A stretch of 14,826 bases of DNA from DASRVA01 sp035687745 (GCA_035687745.1 DASRVA010000098.1:1-14826), one strand, 5' to 3'; shown: positions 1 to 7,457, numbered from the stretch's first letter. Translations and numbers: made by a program. Notes: generated by a model not told the origin, from the letters alone.

Positions 1-2
1 AG

Positions 3-107
3 TGGCGGGACAGCCTGGCGCCCCGCCGGGACCTGCCGCCCGATCTCGAGCGGGCCGCCCGGGCGCTCGCCGACAGCCTCGCCGCCTTCCTGGCCACGCG
101 GCCCTGA
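3..107 (+). CDS. C-terminal fragment of an unidentified protein (5' end outside window)
   Basis: This open frame runs from the window edge to a TGA at 105-107 and gives the last 34 residues of a protein. Its third codon positions are almost all G or C, like the verified genes here, which separates it from the other two forward frames. The segment is rich in Ala, Arg and Leu (it ends SLAAFLATRP) and looks like a terminal amphipathic helix. There is too little sequence to assign a family. It lies 111 nt upstream of the DUF4139 gene on the same strand. The structured leader between them suggests separate control, but read-through cannot be excluded. Confidence 0.55.
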   Translation, partial: WRDSLAPRRDLPPDLERAARALADSLAAFLATRP

Positions 108-156
108 GGGCCGTCCCCCGTACCCCGACCCCGTTCAGGTCCGGGCGGCCGGAATA

Positions 157-213
157 AACCCCACCTCCGGTTGTAATGGGGTTGAGACCCCGTGAGGCAA
201 CTCAAACCGGAGG
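157..213 (+). promoter_or_regulatory. Structured leader with alternative hairpins; one arm masks the Shine-Dalgarno sequence of the DUF4139 gene
   Basis: Five short arms can be read directly. AACCCCA (157-163) pairs perfectly with TGGGGTT (177-183). CCTCCGGTT (164-172), which is the loop of that hairpin, is a perfect 9-nt reverse complement of AACCGGAGG (205-213), and that second stretch contains the ribosome-binding GGAGG of the ATG at 219. ATGGGGT (176-182) can instead pair with ACCCCGT (187-193), with one G-U pair and a TGAG loop. This second hairpin fits inside the SD-masking stem. The leader can therefore fold either as 157-163/177-183, or as 176-182/187-193 enclosed by 164-172/205-213. 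This is the layout of a translational switch. Whether it responds to a ligand, temperature or nothing at all is not shown. Confidence 0.45.
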
Positions 214-218
214 CATGG

Positions 219-1634
219 ATGAGATCGAGATCTTTCGGCATCGTGGCGCTGGCCCTGGGGCCGGTCCTGGCGGGCGGGGCGCTCGTCCGGGGCGACGACC
301 CCGACGACCGCACGCTGGCCGTCACCGTTTACAACGGAAACCTCGGACTGGTGCGCGACCAGCGGGCGATCGAGCTGGAGAGCGGGGTGTTCACCCTGCC
401 CTTCCGGGACGTGGCCGCCCTGATCGACCCGACGTCGGTCGCCTTCACGGCGCTCCGGAACCCGGGCGCCGTCGACGTCCTCGAGCAGAACTACGAGTTC
501 GACCTGCTGACGCCGCAGGCGCTCCTCGAGAAGTACGTCGGCGAGACGGTGACGCTCTACGTCCCGGTCGGCGAGAACGGCGAGGAGCGGGCCGTCACCG
601 CGAAGCTCCTGTCCCTGCAGGGCGGGACCGTCTTCCAGATCGGCGACTCGATCGCCCTCAATCCGCCGGGACGCATCGTGCTGCCCGACCTGAAGGGGGA
701 CCTCAAGGCGCTCCCGACCCTCGTCTGGACGCTGGCCAGCGACCGCCGGGGGCCGGAGCCGGTCGAGGTGTCGTACCTGACCCAGGGCCTCTCCTGGAAG
801 GCGGACTACGTGGCGACCCTCTCCGAGGACGACCGGAGCCTCGACGTGGGCGGCTGGGTCACCCTCGACAACAAGAGCGGCACCTCTTACCCGAACGCCA
901 AGCTCAAGCTGGTCGCCGGCGACATCCACCGCGCCGAGAGCGAAGACCAGATGAACGCGAAGATGGCGCTCCGCGAGGCGGCTGCGGCCCAGGACGCCGT
1001 TGGCTTCGCGGAACGCACCTTCTTCGAGTACCACCTCTACGATCTGCCGCGCCCGACCACGATCAAGAACAACCAGACCAAGCAGATCCGCCTGCTCGAG
1101 GGGAGCGGGATCCGGACCGACAAGGTGTACCGGCTGGCCGGGGCCCCCTGGTACTACACGCAGCAGTACGGCGGGGAGAAGGGGCTCAAGGTCGGGGTGT
1201 ATCAGGAGTTCGACAACCGCGAGGGGAACGGCCTCGGGATCCCGCTGCCGGCGGGCGTCGTGCGGCTCTACAAGGCCGACGTGGACGGGACGCTCCAGCT
1301 CGTGGGCGAGGACCGGATCGACCACACGCCGAAGAACGAGCGCGTCAAGCTCAAGGTCGGCGAGGCCTTCGACGTCGTCGCCGAGCGTCGCCAGACCGAC
1401 TTCCAGATCCTCTCGAGCGGGCACATCTACGAGGAGACCTTCGAGGTCAAGATCCGGAACCACAAGGACACCGACGTCGTGGTCGAGGTCGTCGAGCCAT
1501 TGCCTTCGGAGTGGACGATGCTCGCGAACAGCCACGACTTCGAGGAGCTGGACGCGTTCACCGTGCAGTTCGATGTGCCGGTCGAGTCCGGAGAGGAGAG
1601 CGTCCTGACCTACCGGATCCGGATCGAGTTCTAG
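219..1634 (+). CDS. Exported DUF4139 domain-containing protein
   Basis: The 471-residue product starts at ATG 219, chosen because GGAGG (209-213) sits 5 nt upstream and because a hydrophobic export segment (about residues 5-23) then begins the protein. An in-frame GTG at 192 would add nine residues that spoil the signal sequence. The protein is predicted to be periplasmic or exported. Its N-terminal third contains VYNGNLGLVRDQR (about 38-50), the usual opening of this family. The DUF4139 domain covers roughly 182-470 and includes the stretch around LTQGLSWKADYVATL (187-201) and a NHKDTDVVVEV beta strand (414-424). These are beta-rich proteins of unknown biochemical role, related to the mucoidy-inhibitor A type. 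It appears to be monocistronic, with a structured leader before it and a hairpin after it. The family call is firm; no function is claimed. Confidence 0.88.
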   Translation: MRSRSFGIVALALGPVLAGGALVRGDDPDDRTLAVTVYNGNLGLVRDQRAIELESGVFTLPFRDVAALIDPTSVAFTALRNPGAVDVLEQNYEFDLLTPQALLEKYVGETVTLYVPVGENGEERAVTAKLLSLQGGTVFQIGDSIALNPPGRIVLPDLKGDLKALPTLVWTLASDRRGPEPVEVSYLTQGLSWKADYVATLSEDDRSLDVGGWVTLDNKSGTSYPNAKLKLVAGDIHRAESEDQMNAKMALREAAAAQDAVGFAERTFFEYHLYDLPRPTTIKNNQTKQIRLLEGSGIRTDKVYRLAGAPWYYTQQYGGEKGLKVGVYQEFDNREGNGLGIPLPAGVVRLYKADVDGTLQLVGEDRIDHTPKNERVKLKVGEAFDVVAERRQTDFQILSSGHIYEETFEVKIRNHKDTDVVVEVVEPLPSEWTMLANSHDFEELDAFTVQFDVPVESGEESVLTYRIRIEF

Positions 1635-1640
1635 CTGGCC

Positions 1641-1686
1641 CGAACGTTGCAGGCGAAGGGGGAGGCCGCCCGTGCCTCCACGTTCG
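1641..1686 (+). terminator. Nested stem-loop after the DUF4139 gene, possible terminator without a U-tract
   Basis: Six nucleotides after the stop codon, CGAACGT (1641-1647) pairs perfectly with ACGTTCG (1680-1686). Immediately inside on the 3' side, GCCTCC (1674-1679) pairs with GGAGGC (1661-1666) across a 7-nt loop. This leaves a 13-nt bulge on the 5' side only. The structure is GC-rich and well placed to end the transcript or protect its 3' end. No T-run follows, so classical intrinsic termination is not demonstrated. Confidence 0.4.
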
Positions 1687-1750
1687 CTCGTCCACCCGGA
1701 CGAACCAGGGCCACGTCGCGGGGTATGTGGGGGGGAGTCCCTCCAGCGGC

Positions 1751-1756
1751 TATATT
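1751..1756 (+). promoter_or_regulatory. Possible -10 element upstream of the desaturase gene
   Basis: TATATT stands out in an otherwise GC-rich 168-bp gap and matches the sigma-70 -10 consensus at five of six positions. It would start transcription about 40 nt before the ATG at 1803. I see no convincing -35 hexamer at the right distance (the region is a G-run), and there is no TGn extension, so this is tentative. The rest of the gap holds the hairpin listed separately and nothing else I can recognise. Confidence 0.3.
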
Positions 1757-1802
1757 CAATTGCCGTCCGTCCACCCTGAGAAACCCGACTTCGCGAGACG
1801 CC

Positions 1803-2978
1803 ATGCTGACCAAGCGGATCCGCTTCGATGACCAGCACCACGACGACATCGTATACCCGGGGTCGGTCGGCTTCGTCCTGGTCCACCTCGCGTGCCTGGG
1901 CATCCTCTGGTCGGGAGTCACGGTGGGATCGGTCCTGCTGGCGGTGGGGCTCTACTTCGGGCGGATGTTCGCGGTCACCGCCGGCTACCACCGCTACTTC
2001 GCGCATCGCAGCTACGCGACGAGCCGGTGGTTCCAGTTCGTGCTCGCGTTCCTTTCCGAGACCTCGCTACACAAGGGCGTCCTGTGGTGGTCGGCCAAGC
2101 ACCGCCATCATCACAAGCATTCCGACACCCCCGAGGACGTCCACTCGCCGAGCATCCACGGCTTCCTGTTCGCGCACCTGGGATGGATCTTCTCCCGCCA
2201 GCGCGGGCAGGCGGACTACGATCTGGTGAAGGACCTGGCCGTGTTCCCCGAGCTCGTCTGGGTCGACAAGTTCGAGAAGGTGCCGGGGATCCTGCTCGCC
2301 GTCGTCTGCTTTCTCGTAGCGGGATGGCCGGGACTCTTCGTCGGCTTCTTCCTCTCGACCACCGTCCTCTTCCACGGCGTGTTCGCGATCAACTCCCTGG
2401 CCCACACCTTCGGCCGGCAGCGATACCTGACCGGGGACGACAGCCGGAACAGCATGATCCTGGCGCTCATCACGATGGGCGAGGGATGGCACAACAACCA
2501 CCACTATTACCAGGCGTCGACTCGGCAGGGTTGGAGGTGGTGGGAGATCGATGCGACGTACTACCTGCTGAGGATCCTGTCGTGGACGGGGATCGTGCGC
2601 GACCTCAAGGGCCCCCCCGAGGACGTCCTGGTGGGAGAGCGGCGGCTGTCCCGGAGGTCGATCGAAAAGGTCGCCTACCGGCTGGCCCACAGCTTTCCCG
2701 TCGAGCGGATCGCCGAGCAGGTGCGGGCCGGCTGGGAACACCGGCCGGGGCTGCCCGACCTGCGGGCGGGCACCGCTCGGGGCCGCGCGCACCTCGAGGC
2801 GATCCTGCACGAGATGCCGACCCCTCATTTTCCCTCCCTCGAGGAGTTACGACAGCGGGCCGAGGCGATGGCCTCCCGGACCCCGTCGATCGACGACGTC
2901 GTCGCACGGGCGCGGGAGATCCTGATCGACGCGGTCGGCCGGCGCCTGGAAGGGGCGGAGCTGCCCGCCAGCTCGTAA
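1803..2978 (+). CDS. Acyl-CoA desaturase (membrane di-iron fatty acid desaturase) with extended C-terminus
   Basis: The predicted 391-residue integral membrane enzyme introduces a double bond into a fatty acyl chain, most likely delta-9 on acyl-CoA. All three histidine boxes that bind the di-iron centre are present: HRYFAH (63-68), HRHHH (100-104) and HNNHH (230-234). The extra ligand motif NSLAH (197-201) is also present. Hydrophobic helices lie near 20-60, 75-95 and 160-200. The ATG at 1803 gives the normal short N-terminus; the frame stays open upstream to 1647, but that extension has no coding character. After the catalytic core (about residue 270) there are some 120 further residues, predicted helical and charged, beyond what the smallest bacterial members need. 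There is no cytochrome b5 heme motif, so an external electron donor is needed. It lies 46 nt upstream of the acyl-CoA dehydrogenase gene. Confidence 0.93.
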   Translation: MLTKRIRFDDQHHDDIVYPGSVGFVLVHLACLGILWSGVTVGSVLLAVGLYFGRMFAVTAGYHRYFAHRSYATSRWFQFVLAFLSETSLHKGVLWWSAKHRHHHKHSDTPEDVHSPSIHGFLFAHLGWIFSRQRGQADYDLVKDLAVFPELVWVDKFEKVPGILLAVVCFLVAGWPGLFVGFFLSTTVLFHGVFAINSLAHTFGRQRYLTGDDSRNSMILALITMGEGWHNNHHYYQASTRQGWRWWEIDATYYLLRILSWTGIVRDLKGPPEDVLVGERRLSRRSIEKVAYRLAHSFPVERIAEQVRAGWEHRPGLPDLRAGTARGRAHLEAILHEMPTPHFPSLEELRQRAEAMASRTPSIDDVVARAREILIDAVGRRLEGAELPASS

Positions 2979-2979
2979 C

Positions 2980-2999
2980 CGGGCGCCTGCCCGCGCCCG
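2980..2999 (+). terminator. GC hairpin between desaturase and acyl-CoA dehydrogenase genes
   Basis: CGGGCGC (2980-2986) and GCGCCCG (2993-2999) form a perfect 7-bp stem with a 6-nt loop, starting one base after the desaturase TAA. No T-run follows, and the next gene's SD begins 15 nt later. It may therefore act as a partial terminator, a processing site or an mRNA-stabilising structure, not a full stop. It could also be chance in GC-rich DNA. Confidence 0.35.
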
Positions 3000-3024
3000 T
3001 GAGCACCGACATCCGGAGGCATCC

Positions 3025-4179
3025 ATGGACTGGTCGTTCACCGACGAGCAGAAGGAGCTCCGCAGGACCGTCAAGCGGTTCGTCGACGAGGAGCTGAGGC
3101 CCGCCGCCGACCAGATCGACAAGCGCCACGAGATCCCGCGACGGCTGATCGACATGATGGCCGAGCTGGGCTTCCTGGGAGTGGTCTTCCCGCCGGAGTA
3201 CGACGGGGCGGGGATGGGCGAGATGGGCTACGTGATCCTGCAGGAGGAGATCAGCCGGGCGTGCGCCTCGACCGCCACGTTCATCGGCGCCCATCAGTCG
3301 ATCGGCGCGATGACGATCCACAAGTTCGGGACCGACGCCCAGAAGGCGAAGTACCTGGCTCCCATGGCCAGGGGAGAGAAGATCGGCGCCTATGCGCTGA
3401 CCGAGCCCGAGTCGGGCTCCGACGCCATGGCGATGAAGACGACGGCCGTCCGGAAGGGCGACGTCTACGTCGTCAACGGCACCAAGATCTGGATCACCAA
3501 CGGCGGGCTGGCCGACGTGGTCTCCCTGTTCTGCCAGGTGAAGGGCGAGGGCGAGGCCGACTCGGGGCCGGCGGCGCTCCTCGTCGAGAGCGGCTTTCCG
3601 GGCTTCCGGGTCGGCAAGGTAGAGGAAAAGATGGGAATCCGCGGATCGAACACCGTGGAGCTCGTCTTCGAGGACATGGAGGTGCCGGCCGATAACCTGA
3701 TCGGCAAGGTCGGCCAGGGGGCGCACATCGCCTTCGGGGTCCTCGACGTGGGGCGACTGGGGCTGGCCGCGGCGACGCTCGGGGCGGCCAAGGACGCCAT
3801 CGACCGGTGCGTGCAGTACGCCCAGCAGCGCGAGGCGTTCGGCAAGCCGATCGCGCAAATCCAGGCGATCCAGTTCATGCTCGCCGAGATGGCCGCCGAC
3901 ACGTACGCGATGGAGAACATGGTCTACCGGACGGCGTGGATGTGCGACCAGGGGATGCGGTTCAGCCGCGAGTCGGCGATCTGCAAGTACTTCTGCTCGG
4001 AGGCGCTGGACCGGATCGTCGACCGGGCCGTTCAGCTCCACGGCGGGATGGGATACTCGGCCGAGATGTGGCCCGAGCGCTTCTACCGCGACGCCCGGAT
4101 CAACCGCATCTTCGAAGGCACGAACGAGATCCAGCGCGTGGTGATCGCCCGGGACGTCATCAAGAACGGCGGGTACTGA
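3025..4179 (+). CDS. Acyl-CoA dehydrogenase
   Basis: This 384-residue FAD enzyme oxidises an acyl-CoA to the 2,3-enoyl-CoA, the first step of beta-oxidation or of branched-chain acyl-CoA breakdown. Its length is typical of the soluble homotetrameric family. The N-terminal helical domain is followed by the first family signature, YALTEPESGSDA (123-134). The FAD/substrate segment WITNGG lies at 156-161, REAFGKPI at 269-276 and QLHGGMGY at 337-344. The expected catalytic base is E364 in FEGTNEIQR (363-371), the usual position in short- and medium-chain and butyryl-CoA types. The start is clear: GGAGG at 3015-3019, 5 nt before ATG. Chain-length specificity cannot be read reliably. It probably shares a transcript with the desaturase, and the next gene starts only 5 nt after its stop. 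No electron-transfer flavoprotein genes are in the window. Confidence 0.95.
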   Translation: MDWSFTDEQKELRRTVKRFVDEELRPAADQIDKRHEIPRRLIDMMAELGFLGVVFPPEYDGAGMGEMGYVILQEEISRACASTATFIGAHQSIGAMTIHKFGTDAQKAKYLAPMARGEKIGAYALTEPESGSDAMAMKTTAVRKGDVYVVNGTKIWITNGGLADVVSLFCQVKGEGEADSGPAALLVESGFPGFRVGKVEEKMGIRGSNTVELVFEDMEVPADNLIGKVGQGAHIAFGVLDVGRLGLAAATLGAAKDAIDRCVQYAQQREAFGKPIAQIQAIQFMLAEMAADTYAMENMVYRTAWMCDQGMRFSRESAICKYFCSEALDRIVDRAVQLHGGMGYSAEMWPERFYRDARINRIFEGTNEIQRVVIARDVIKNGGY

Positions 4180-4184
4180 CGGCG

Positions 4185-5531
4185 GTGTCGGCGAGGCCGC
4201 TCCTCCTCGTCCTGGCCGTGGGCGGGCTGATCGCCGCCGGCTGCGAGGAGGAGCGTCGAGCCTGGGTCTCGATCCTCCCGGTCGGGGGCGAGGACGAGGA
4301 GGAGAAGGCCTCGGAAGGCCGCCCGGCCGGCCCGCTCGGGGTTTCCGAGGATGGCCGGGCCGTAGTTCTCGGCGAGGACACGCTGTTCACCGCCGCCCGG
4401 CTCCCCTCGCGCGCCCGGGGCGAGCTCGGCGTCGAGCCTCTCCGATTCCAGCGGGTCGTCTTCTCACCCGACAGCTCCCGGGTCGCCTTCGCTACCGCCG
4501 GTGCCAACGAAGCCGTCGGTGTGTGGTCCCGTACGGGCCAGACCGGCCTGTTCCTGGACGCCTTCCAGGGAGGTCGGGTCGACAGCCTGGCGTGGGCTCC
4601 CGAGGGGCGCTTCCTGGCCTGGGGGGGACGAACCAGGGAGGGCATCTCCCGGGTCTCGATGGCCGACCCCGCCGGCCGCCGGGTCCGCCATCCGGTCCTC
4701 GAGGGGCTCGTCCGCGAAGGACGCTCGGCGATCCTCCAGGGATGGATCGACGCGGCCCGCGCGCGCGTGCTTGTGACCTCCGGCCCGCGCGCGGGCGGCG
4801 GGCTGGCCTATGTGTGGGACGCGCTCCTCAACAACTTCATCCTGGAGTCCCACATCGACCCGCTTGTCGAGCGCGCTCCGCCTGCGCCGCCGGCGCCGGG
4901 CGGGATCTTCTCGGTGGACCTGCTCGGGGGCGGGGCCCCGGAGACGGTGGCCCTCTACCGATCGACGGGCGGCGCGCCCGCGGCCCTCCTTCTGGAGAGC
5001 CGGGCGGGGGAGTTTCAGGCGCGGACGACCGACCCACTCCTCGAGCCCGCCGACGTGGGCCTCGAGCGGTGGGAGGACGGCACGCCGAATCTCGGTCTCT
5101 ACGCCCCTCTCCGGGTTGCGGGCGTGCCGCTCCTCCTGCTCGAGCTCCCGTCGCCGGATCCGGTCGTCATGACGATCGGCGCGTACCGGGTCGGCGGGGA
5201 CGGCGCTTTGGAGATGGCCCGGGTGGCCATGCCGGAGGGGAGGGTGGCGGCGATCTTCCAGGACGGCCAGGTGGGGGACGAGAGCCGGCAGCTCGGCGTG
5301 GTCGATCTCGATCGGGACGGGAGCCCTGAGCTCGTGGTCGCGGTCGGGACCCGCATCCAAGCGGGCGGAACGCCGTCGGTCCGCTGGCGAGCGACCGTCC
5401 TCGGCTGGAGCGAGAGCGGCCTGGTGCCACGGCCGGCGCTCGAAGCCGAAGCGCTGGCCAGGATCGCCCGCATCACCGGAACGCCCGCGGATTCAGCCGC
5501 CGCAGCCGACACGACCGCGGGCGCCCCTTGA
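4185..5531 (+). CDS. Putative lipoprotein with beta-propeller-like and FG-GAP/Ca-binding-like segments, function unknown
   Basis: The product is about 448 residues. GTG 4185, 5 nt after the dehydrogenase stop, is chosen because it puts a short hydrophobic leader directly before a cysteine: LIAAGC (15-20). C20 would be the lipidated residue, although Ala at -3 is less typical than Leu. An acidic low-complexity stretch (GGEDEEEK) follows. The middle has repeats resembling WD40/PD40 blades, such as VVFSPDSSRVAFAT and LAWAPEGRFLAWGG. Near the C-terminus, VVDLDRDGSPEL (372-383) is an integrin alpha FG-GAP-like calcium loop with D374, D376 and D378. The end is an Ala/Asp/Thr-rich tail. The protein would sit at the outer face of a membrane. 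No enzymatic motif is visible. The lack of a clear SD and the close spacing suggest translational coupling to the upstream gene. The gene is real by codon bias; its role is unknown. Confidence 0.72.
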   Translation: MSARPLLLVLAVGGLIAAGCEEERRAWVSILPVGGEDEEEKASEGRPAGPLGVSEDGRAVVLGEDTLFTAARLPSRARGELGVEPLRFQRVVFSPDSSRVAFATAGANEAVGVWSRTGQTGLFLDAFQGGRVDSLAWAPEGRFLAWGGRTREGISRVSMADPAGRRVRHPVLEGLVREGRSAILQGWIDAARARVLVTSGPRAGGGLAYVWDALLNNFILESHIDPLVERAPPAPPAPGGIFSVDLLGGGAPETVALYRSTGGAPAALLLESRAGEFQARTTDPLLEPADVGLERWEDGTPNLGLYAPLRVAGVPLLLLELPSPDPVVMTIGAYRVGGDGALEMARVAMPEGRVAAIFQDGQVGDESRQLGVVDLDRDGSPELVVAVGTRIQAGGTPSVRWRATVLGWSESGLVPRPALEAEALARIARITGTPADSAAAADTTAGAP

Positions 5532-5543
5532 CCTTCCTTCCGG

Positions 5544-6323
5544 CTAGGACGCCTCGTTCAGGCTCCAGTCGTAGTCGAGGTACTCGATCTCCCAGTCCGC
5601 CTTGAGCGCCTCCAGGGCGGCGCCGGTCAGGTATCGCATGGCGTACTCGCGAACCGAGCCCGTCTCGCGCTCGAAGTCCTCGCGCCACCACTCGAAGATC
5701 CGCGACAGGTAGAGGATCCGCTTTTCGGGGTCGAGCCGGTGCCCGGCCGGGCCGTTGAGATAGGTGCCGGCCTGGAACTCGAGCTGCCGCTCGAGGGCCG
5801 GGCCGCGGTACGGCTCCGGACGCAGGACAGGGCAGCCTCGCGAGCCGCACGTCAGGGCCCAGTGGATGGCCGGGTTCCGAAGCGGCGGCTGGAGGAGGAT
5901 CTCCTCGATCTCGTCCAGCGTCCGCTCACGCCCGGCCACCGGGTGCTCCCGGCGACCGAAGAAGCCCCGCACCCGCCCCCCCACGAGACCCACGTCGCGC
6001 ACCGAGTCGATCGGGTAGCGCCGGAGGACCCCTTCGATCACGCGCGCGTTGTAGGCGTTGATCCAGAAGGCCTGTTTGTCGGCCAGCGGCCAGGCCGTCG
6101 GGTCGGCGGCCTCGAGCCAGCCCAGGAAGCGGTTCCAGGCGGGCGGGGCGTCCGCCTTCCACCGGGCGTAGTCGACCTCGCCATCACGCACGTAGCGGGT
6201 GAGAAGGGTCGCGTAGTCGGCGTAGGGGTCCCCGTTCGCCTGTCCGTCGGGCTGGCCTCTGAGCGCCGCGGGCGGAAGGACCAGGCCGAGACCGAGAAGG
6301 ACGAGCGTCGGGCGGAGGACCAT
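5544..6323 (-). CDS. Exported DUF547 domain-containing protein
   Basis: The 259-residue product begins at the ATG at 6323 with a cleavable-looking signal peptide (about 1-22, ending near AALRG). The mature protein carries the family hallmarks in order: YADYATLLTRYV (34-45), DKQAFWINAYNARV (82-95), a YPIDSVRDVG stretch (103-112), LDEIE (136-140) and IHWALTCGSRGCP (153-165). DUF547 proteins are common in bacteria and plants, but their activity is not established; the conserved Asn, His and Cys residues hint at an enzymatic or metal-related site. The open frame extends far upstream of 6323 only because of shadow coding opposite the glycosyltransferase gene. The gene is convergent with the lipoprotein gene (12-bp gap, no room for a separate terminator) and divergent from the glycosyltransferase operon. 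No SD is evident, and a possible promoter is placed for a leaderless start. Confidence 0.9.
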   Translation of the reverse strand: MVLRPTLVLLGLGLVLPPAALRGQPDGQANGDPYADYATLLTRYVRDGEVDYARWKADAPPAWNRFLGWLEAADPTAWPLADKQAFWINAYNARVIEGVLRRYPIDSVRDVGLVGGRVRGFFGRREHPVAGRERTLDEIEEILLQPPLRNPAIHWALTCGSRGCPVLRPEPYRGPALERQLEFQAGTYLNGPAGHRLDPEKRILYLSRIFEWWREDFERETGSVREYAMRYLTGAALEALKADWEIEYLDYDWSLNEAS

Positions 6324-6330
6324 CCGTCCG

Positions 6331-6359
6331 AACCTATCGCGATCCCTGCCCGGGCGTAA
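6331..6359 (-). promoter_or_regulatory. Possible promoter giving a leaderless DUF547 transcript
   Basis: On the minus strand, TAGGTT (6336-6331) ends exactly 7 nt before the ATG at 6323. A weak TTACGC (6359-6354) lies 17 nt upstream of it. Transcription would begin at or next to the start codon, which agrees with the absence of an SD. Match to consensus is modest (the TAnnnT pattern for -10, and only the first two bases clearly matching for -35). Confidence 0.28.
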
Positions 6360-6422
6360 GCGTGACCGCTGGTCTGAAAGTTGCACCCGTGGAGGGGGAT
6401 CGCCGGCCCCGCGCAAGAACGG

Positions 6423-6428
6423 TATACT
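6423..6428 (+). promoter_or_regulatory. Probable -10 element of the glycosyltransferase operon
   Basis: TATACT differs from the sigma-70 -10 consensus at one base and is the only such AT-rich hexamer in the divergent 153-bp gap. It would start transcription near 6435, about 40 nt before the ATG at 6477. The -35 position is GC-rich and unconvincing, so an activator or a different sigma factor may be involved. Confidence 0.35.
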
Positions 6429-6476
6429 CGCAGAACGAGCAGCGGTCTCCGTCCCAGGCACGGCGGCCGAACCCGG

Positions 6477-7457
6477 ATGTCGTTCCACGACGGATGGGAG
6501 ACGTGCCTGTTGTCGAAGAAGATCACCATATCCGTTGTGGTCCCCCTCTTCAATGAGGCTCCCAATGTCGCGCCCCTGGTCGAAGCGGTGCGCGCCGCTC
6601 TGCCCGGAGGCGACTGGGAGCTCCTGCTGGTCGACGACGGAAGCCGCGACGACACGGGCAAGCTGGCCGACGAGTACGCGAGGTCGGACGAGCGGGTCCG
6701 GGTCATCCATCTGGCCCGGAACTTCGGACAGACCGCGGCCATGAAGGCGGGGTTCGACCACGCGCGCGGCGATATGGTGGTCAGCATGGACGGCGACCTG
6801 CAGAACGACCCGGCCGACATCCCTCGACTGATCGAAGAGATGGAGCGGGGCTACGACCTGGTCACCGGATTCCGCGAGAACCGCCAGGACAAGGTGGTGA
6901 GCCGAAAGATCCCCTCGTGGATCGCCAACCGCCTGATCAGGCGGGTCACCGGAGTCGGGATACGGGACACCGGATGTTCCCTGCGCGCCTATCGCTCGCG
7001 GGTCCTGGATTCGATGGTGCTGTATTCGGACATGCATCGCTTCATCCCGGCCATTGCGGCGGCCACGAGCGGGGCGAGGATCGCCGAGATCCCGGTCCGC
7101 CACCATCCGCGACGGTATGGGAGCAGCAAATACGGTTTGTCGCGCACGTGGCGCGTGATCATCGACCTGCTGACGATCAGCATGATCCGCTCGTTCCGCG
7201 ATCGGCCTCTGCGCCTTTTCGGACTGGCGGCCCTCGGGGCATTCGAGGGGGGCGTTCTGTTCGCGGTGGCGACGGTGATCGCCATTACGACCTTCGTCAG
7301 CGGAGACGAGCGGGCGTTCGTCTTTCCTTCCGTGATGATCCTTTTTTTCGGGCTCGCCGCTTATCTGTTCATGCTCGGCATGATCGGCGAGGTGCTGGTA
7401 CGACAATACTGGAAAGCTCGAGAGTCTCTTCCAGTGGTTCGCGAGGTCTCCTCATGA
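6477..7457 (+). CDS. Family 2 glycosyltransferase, polyprenyl-phosphate sugar transferase type (DPM1/ArnC/GtrB-like)
   Basis: The predicted 326-residue enzyme transfers a sugar from a nucleotide donor to a polyprenyl phosphate at the inner face of the cytoplasmic membrane. The GT-A domain shows ISVVVPLFNE (18-27), LLVDDGSRDDT (50-60), the metal-binding DXD within MDGDLQNDP (104-112; D105, D107), and GCSLRAYR (166-173). Two C-terminal membrane spans (about 246-273 and 282-306) follow RPLRLFG, the arrangement seen in GtrB- and CsbB-type proteins. ATG 6477 is preferred as the only ATG ahead of the fold. A TTG at 6510 with GGGAG upstream (about 6494-6498) is an alternative that would remove 11 unneeded residues. 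The gene heads a three-gene operon; its TGA lies inside ATGATG of the next gene. The sugar and acceptor cannot be told from sequence. Confidence 0.9.
   Translation: MSFHDGWETCLLSKKITISVVVPLFNEAPNVAPLVEAVRAALPGGDWELLLVDDGSRDDTGKLADEYARSDERVRVIHLARNFGQTAAMKAGFDHARGDMVVSMDGDLQNDPADIPRLIEEMERGYDLVTGFRENRQDKVVSRKIPSWIANRLIRRVTGVGIRDTGCSLRAYRSRVLDSMVLYSDMHRFIPAIAAATSGARIAEIPVRHHPRRYGSSKYGLSRTWRVIIDLLTISMIRSFRDRPLRLFGLAALGAFEGGVLFAVATVIAITTFVSGDERAFVFPSVMILFFGLAAYLFMLGMIGEVLVRQYWKARESLPVVREVSS

Noticed and set aside
1698..1710. GGACGAACCAGGG repeated near 4627-4639
   Set aside because: A single 13-base match, one copy in a gap and one within a coding region, with no flanking similarity. This is probably chance in biased DNA.
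1647..1802. N-terminal extension of the desaturase to an upstream start
   Set aside because: The added residues look non-coding, would run through the hairpin and the -10-like element, and are not needed for the family's N-terminus.
135..2006. Long minus-strand open frame opposite the DUF4139 and desaturase genes
   Set aside because: It is antisense to two genes with clear families, its translation is low-complexity (Val/Asp/Arg/Leu-rich), and no known domain is visible. Long shadow frames are expected in GC-rich DNA.
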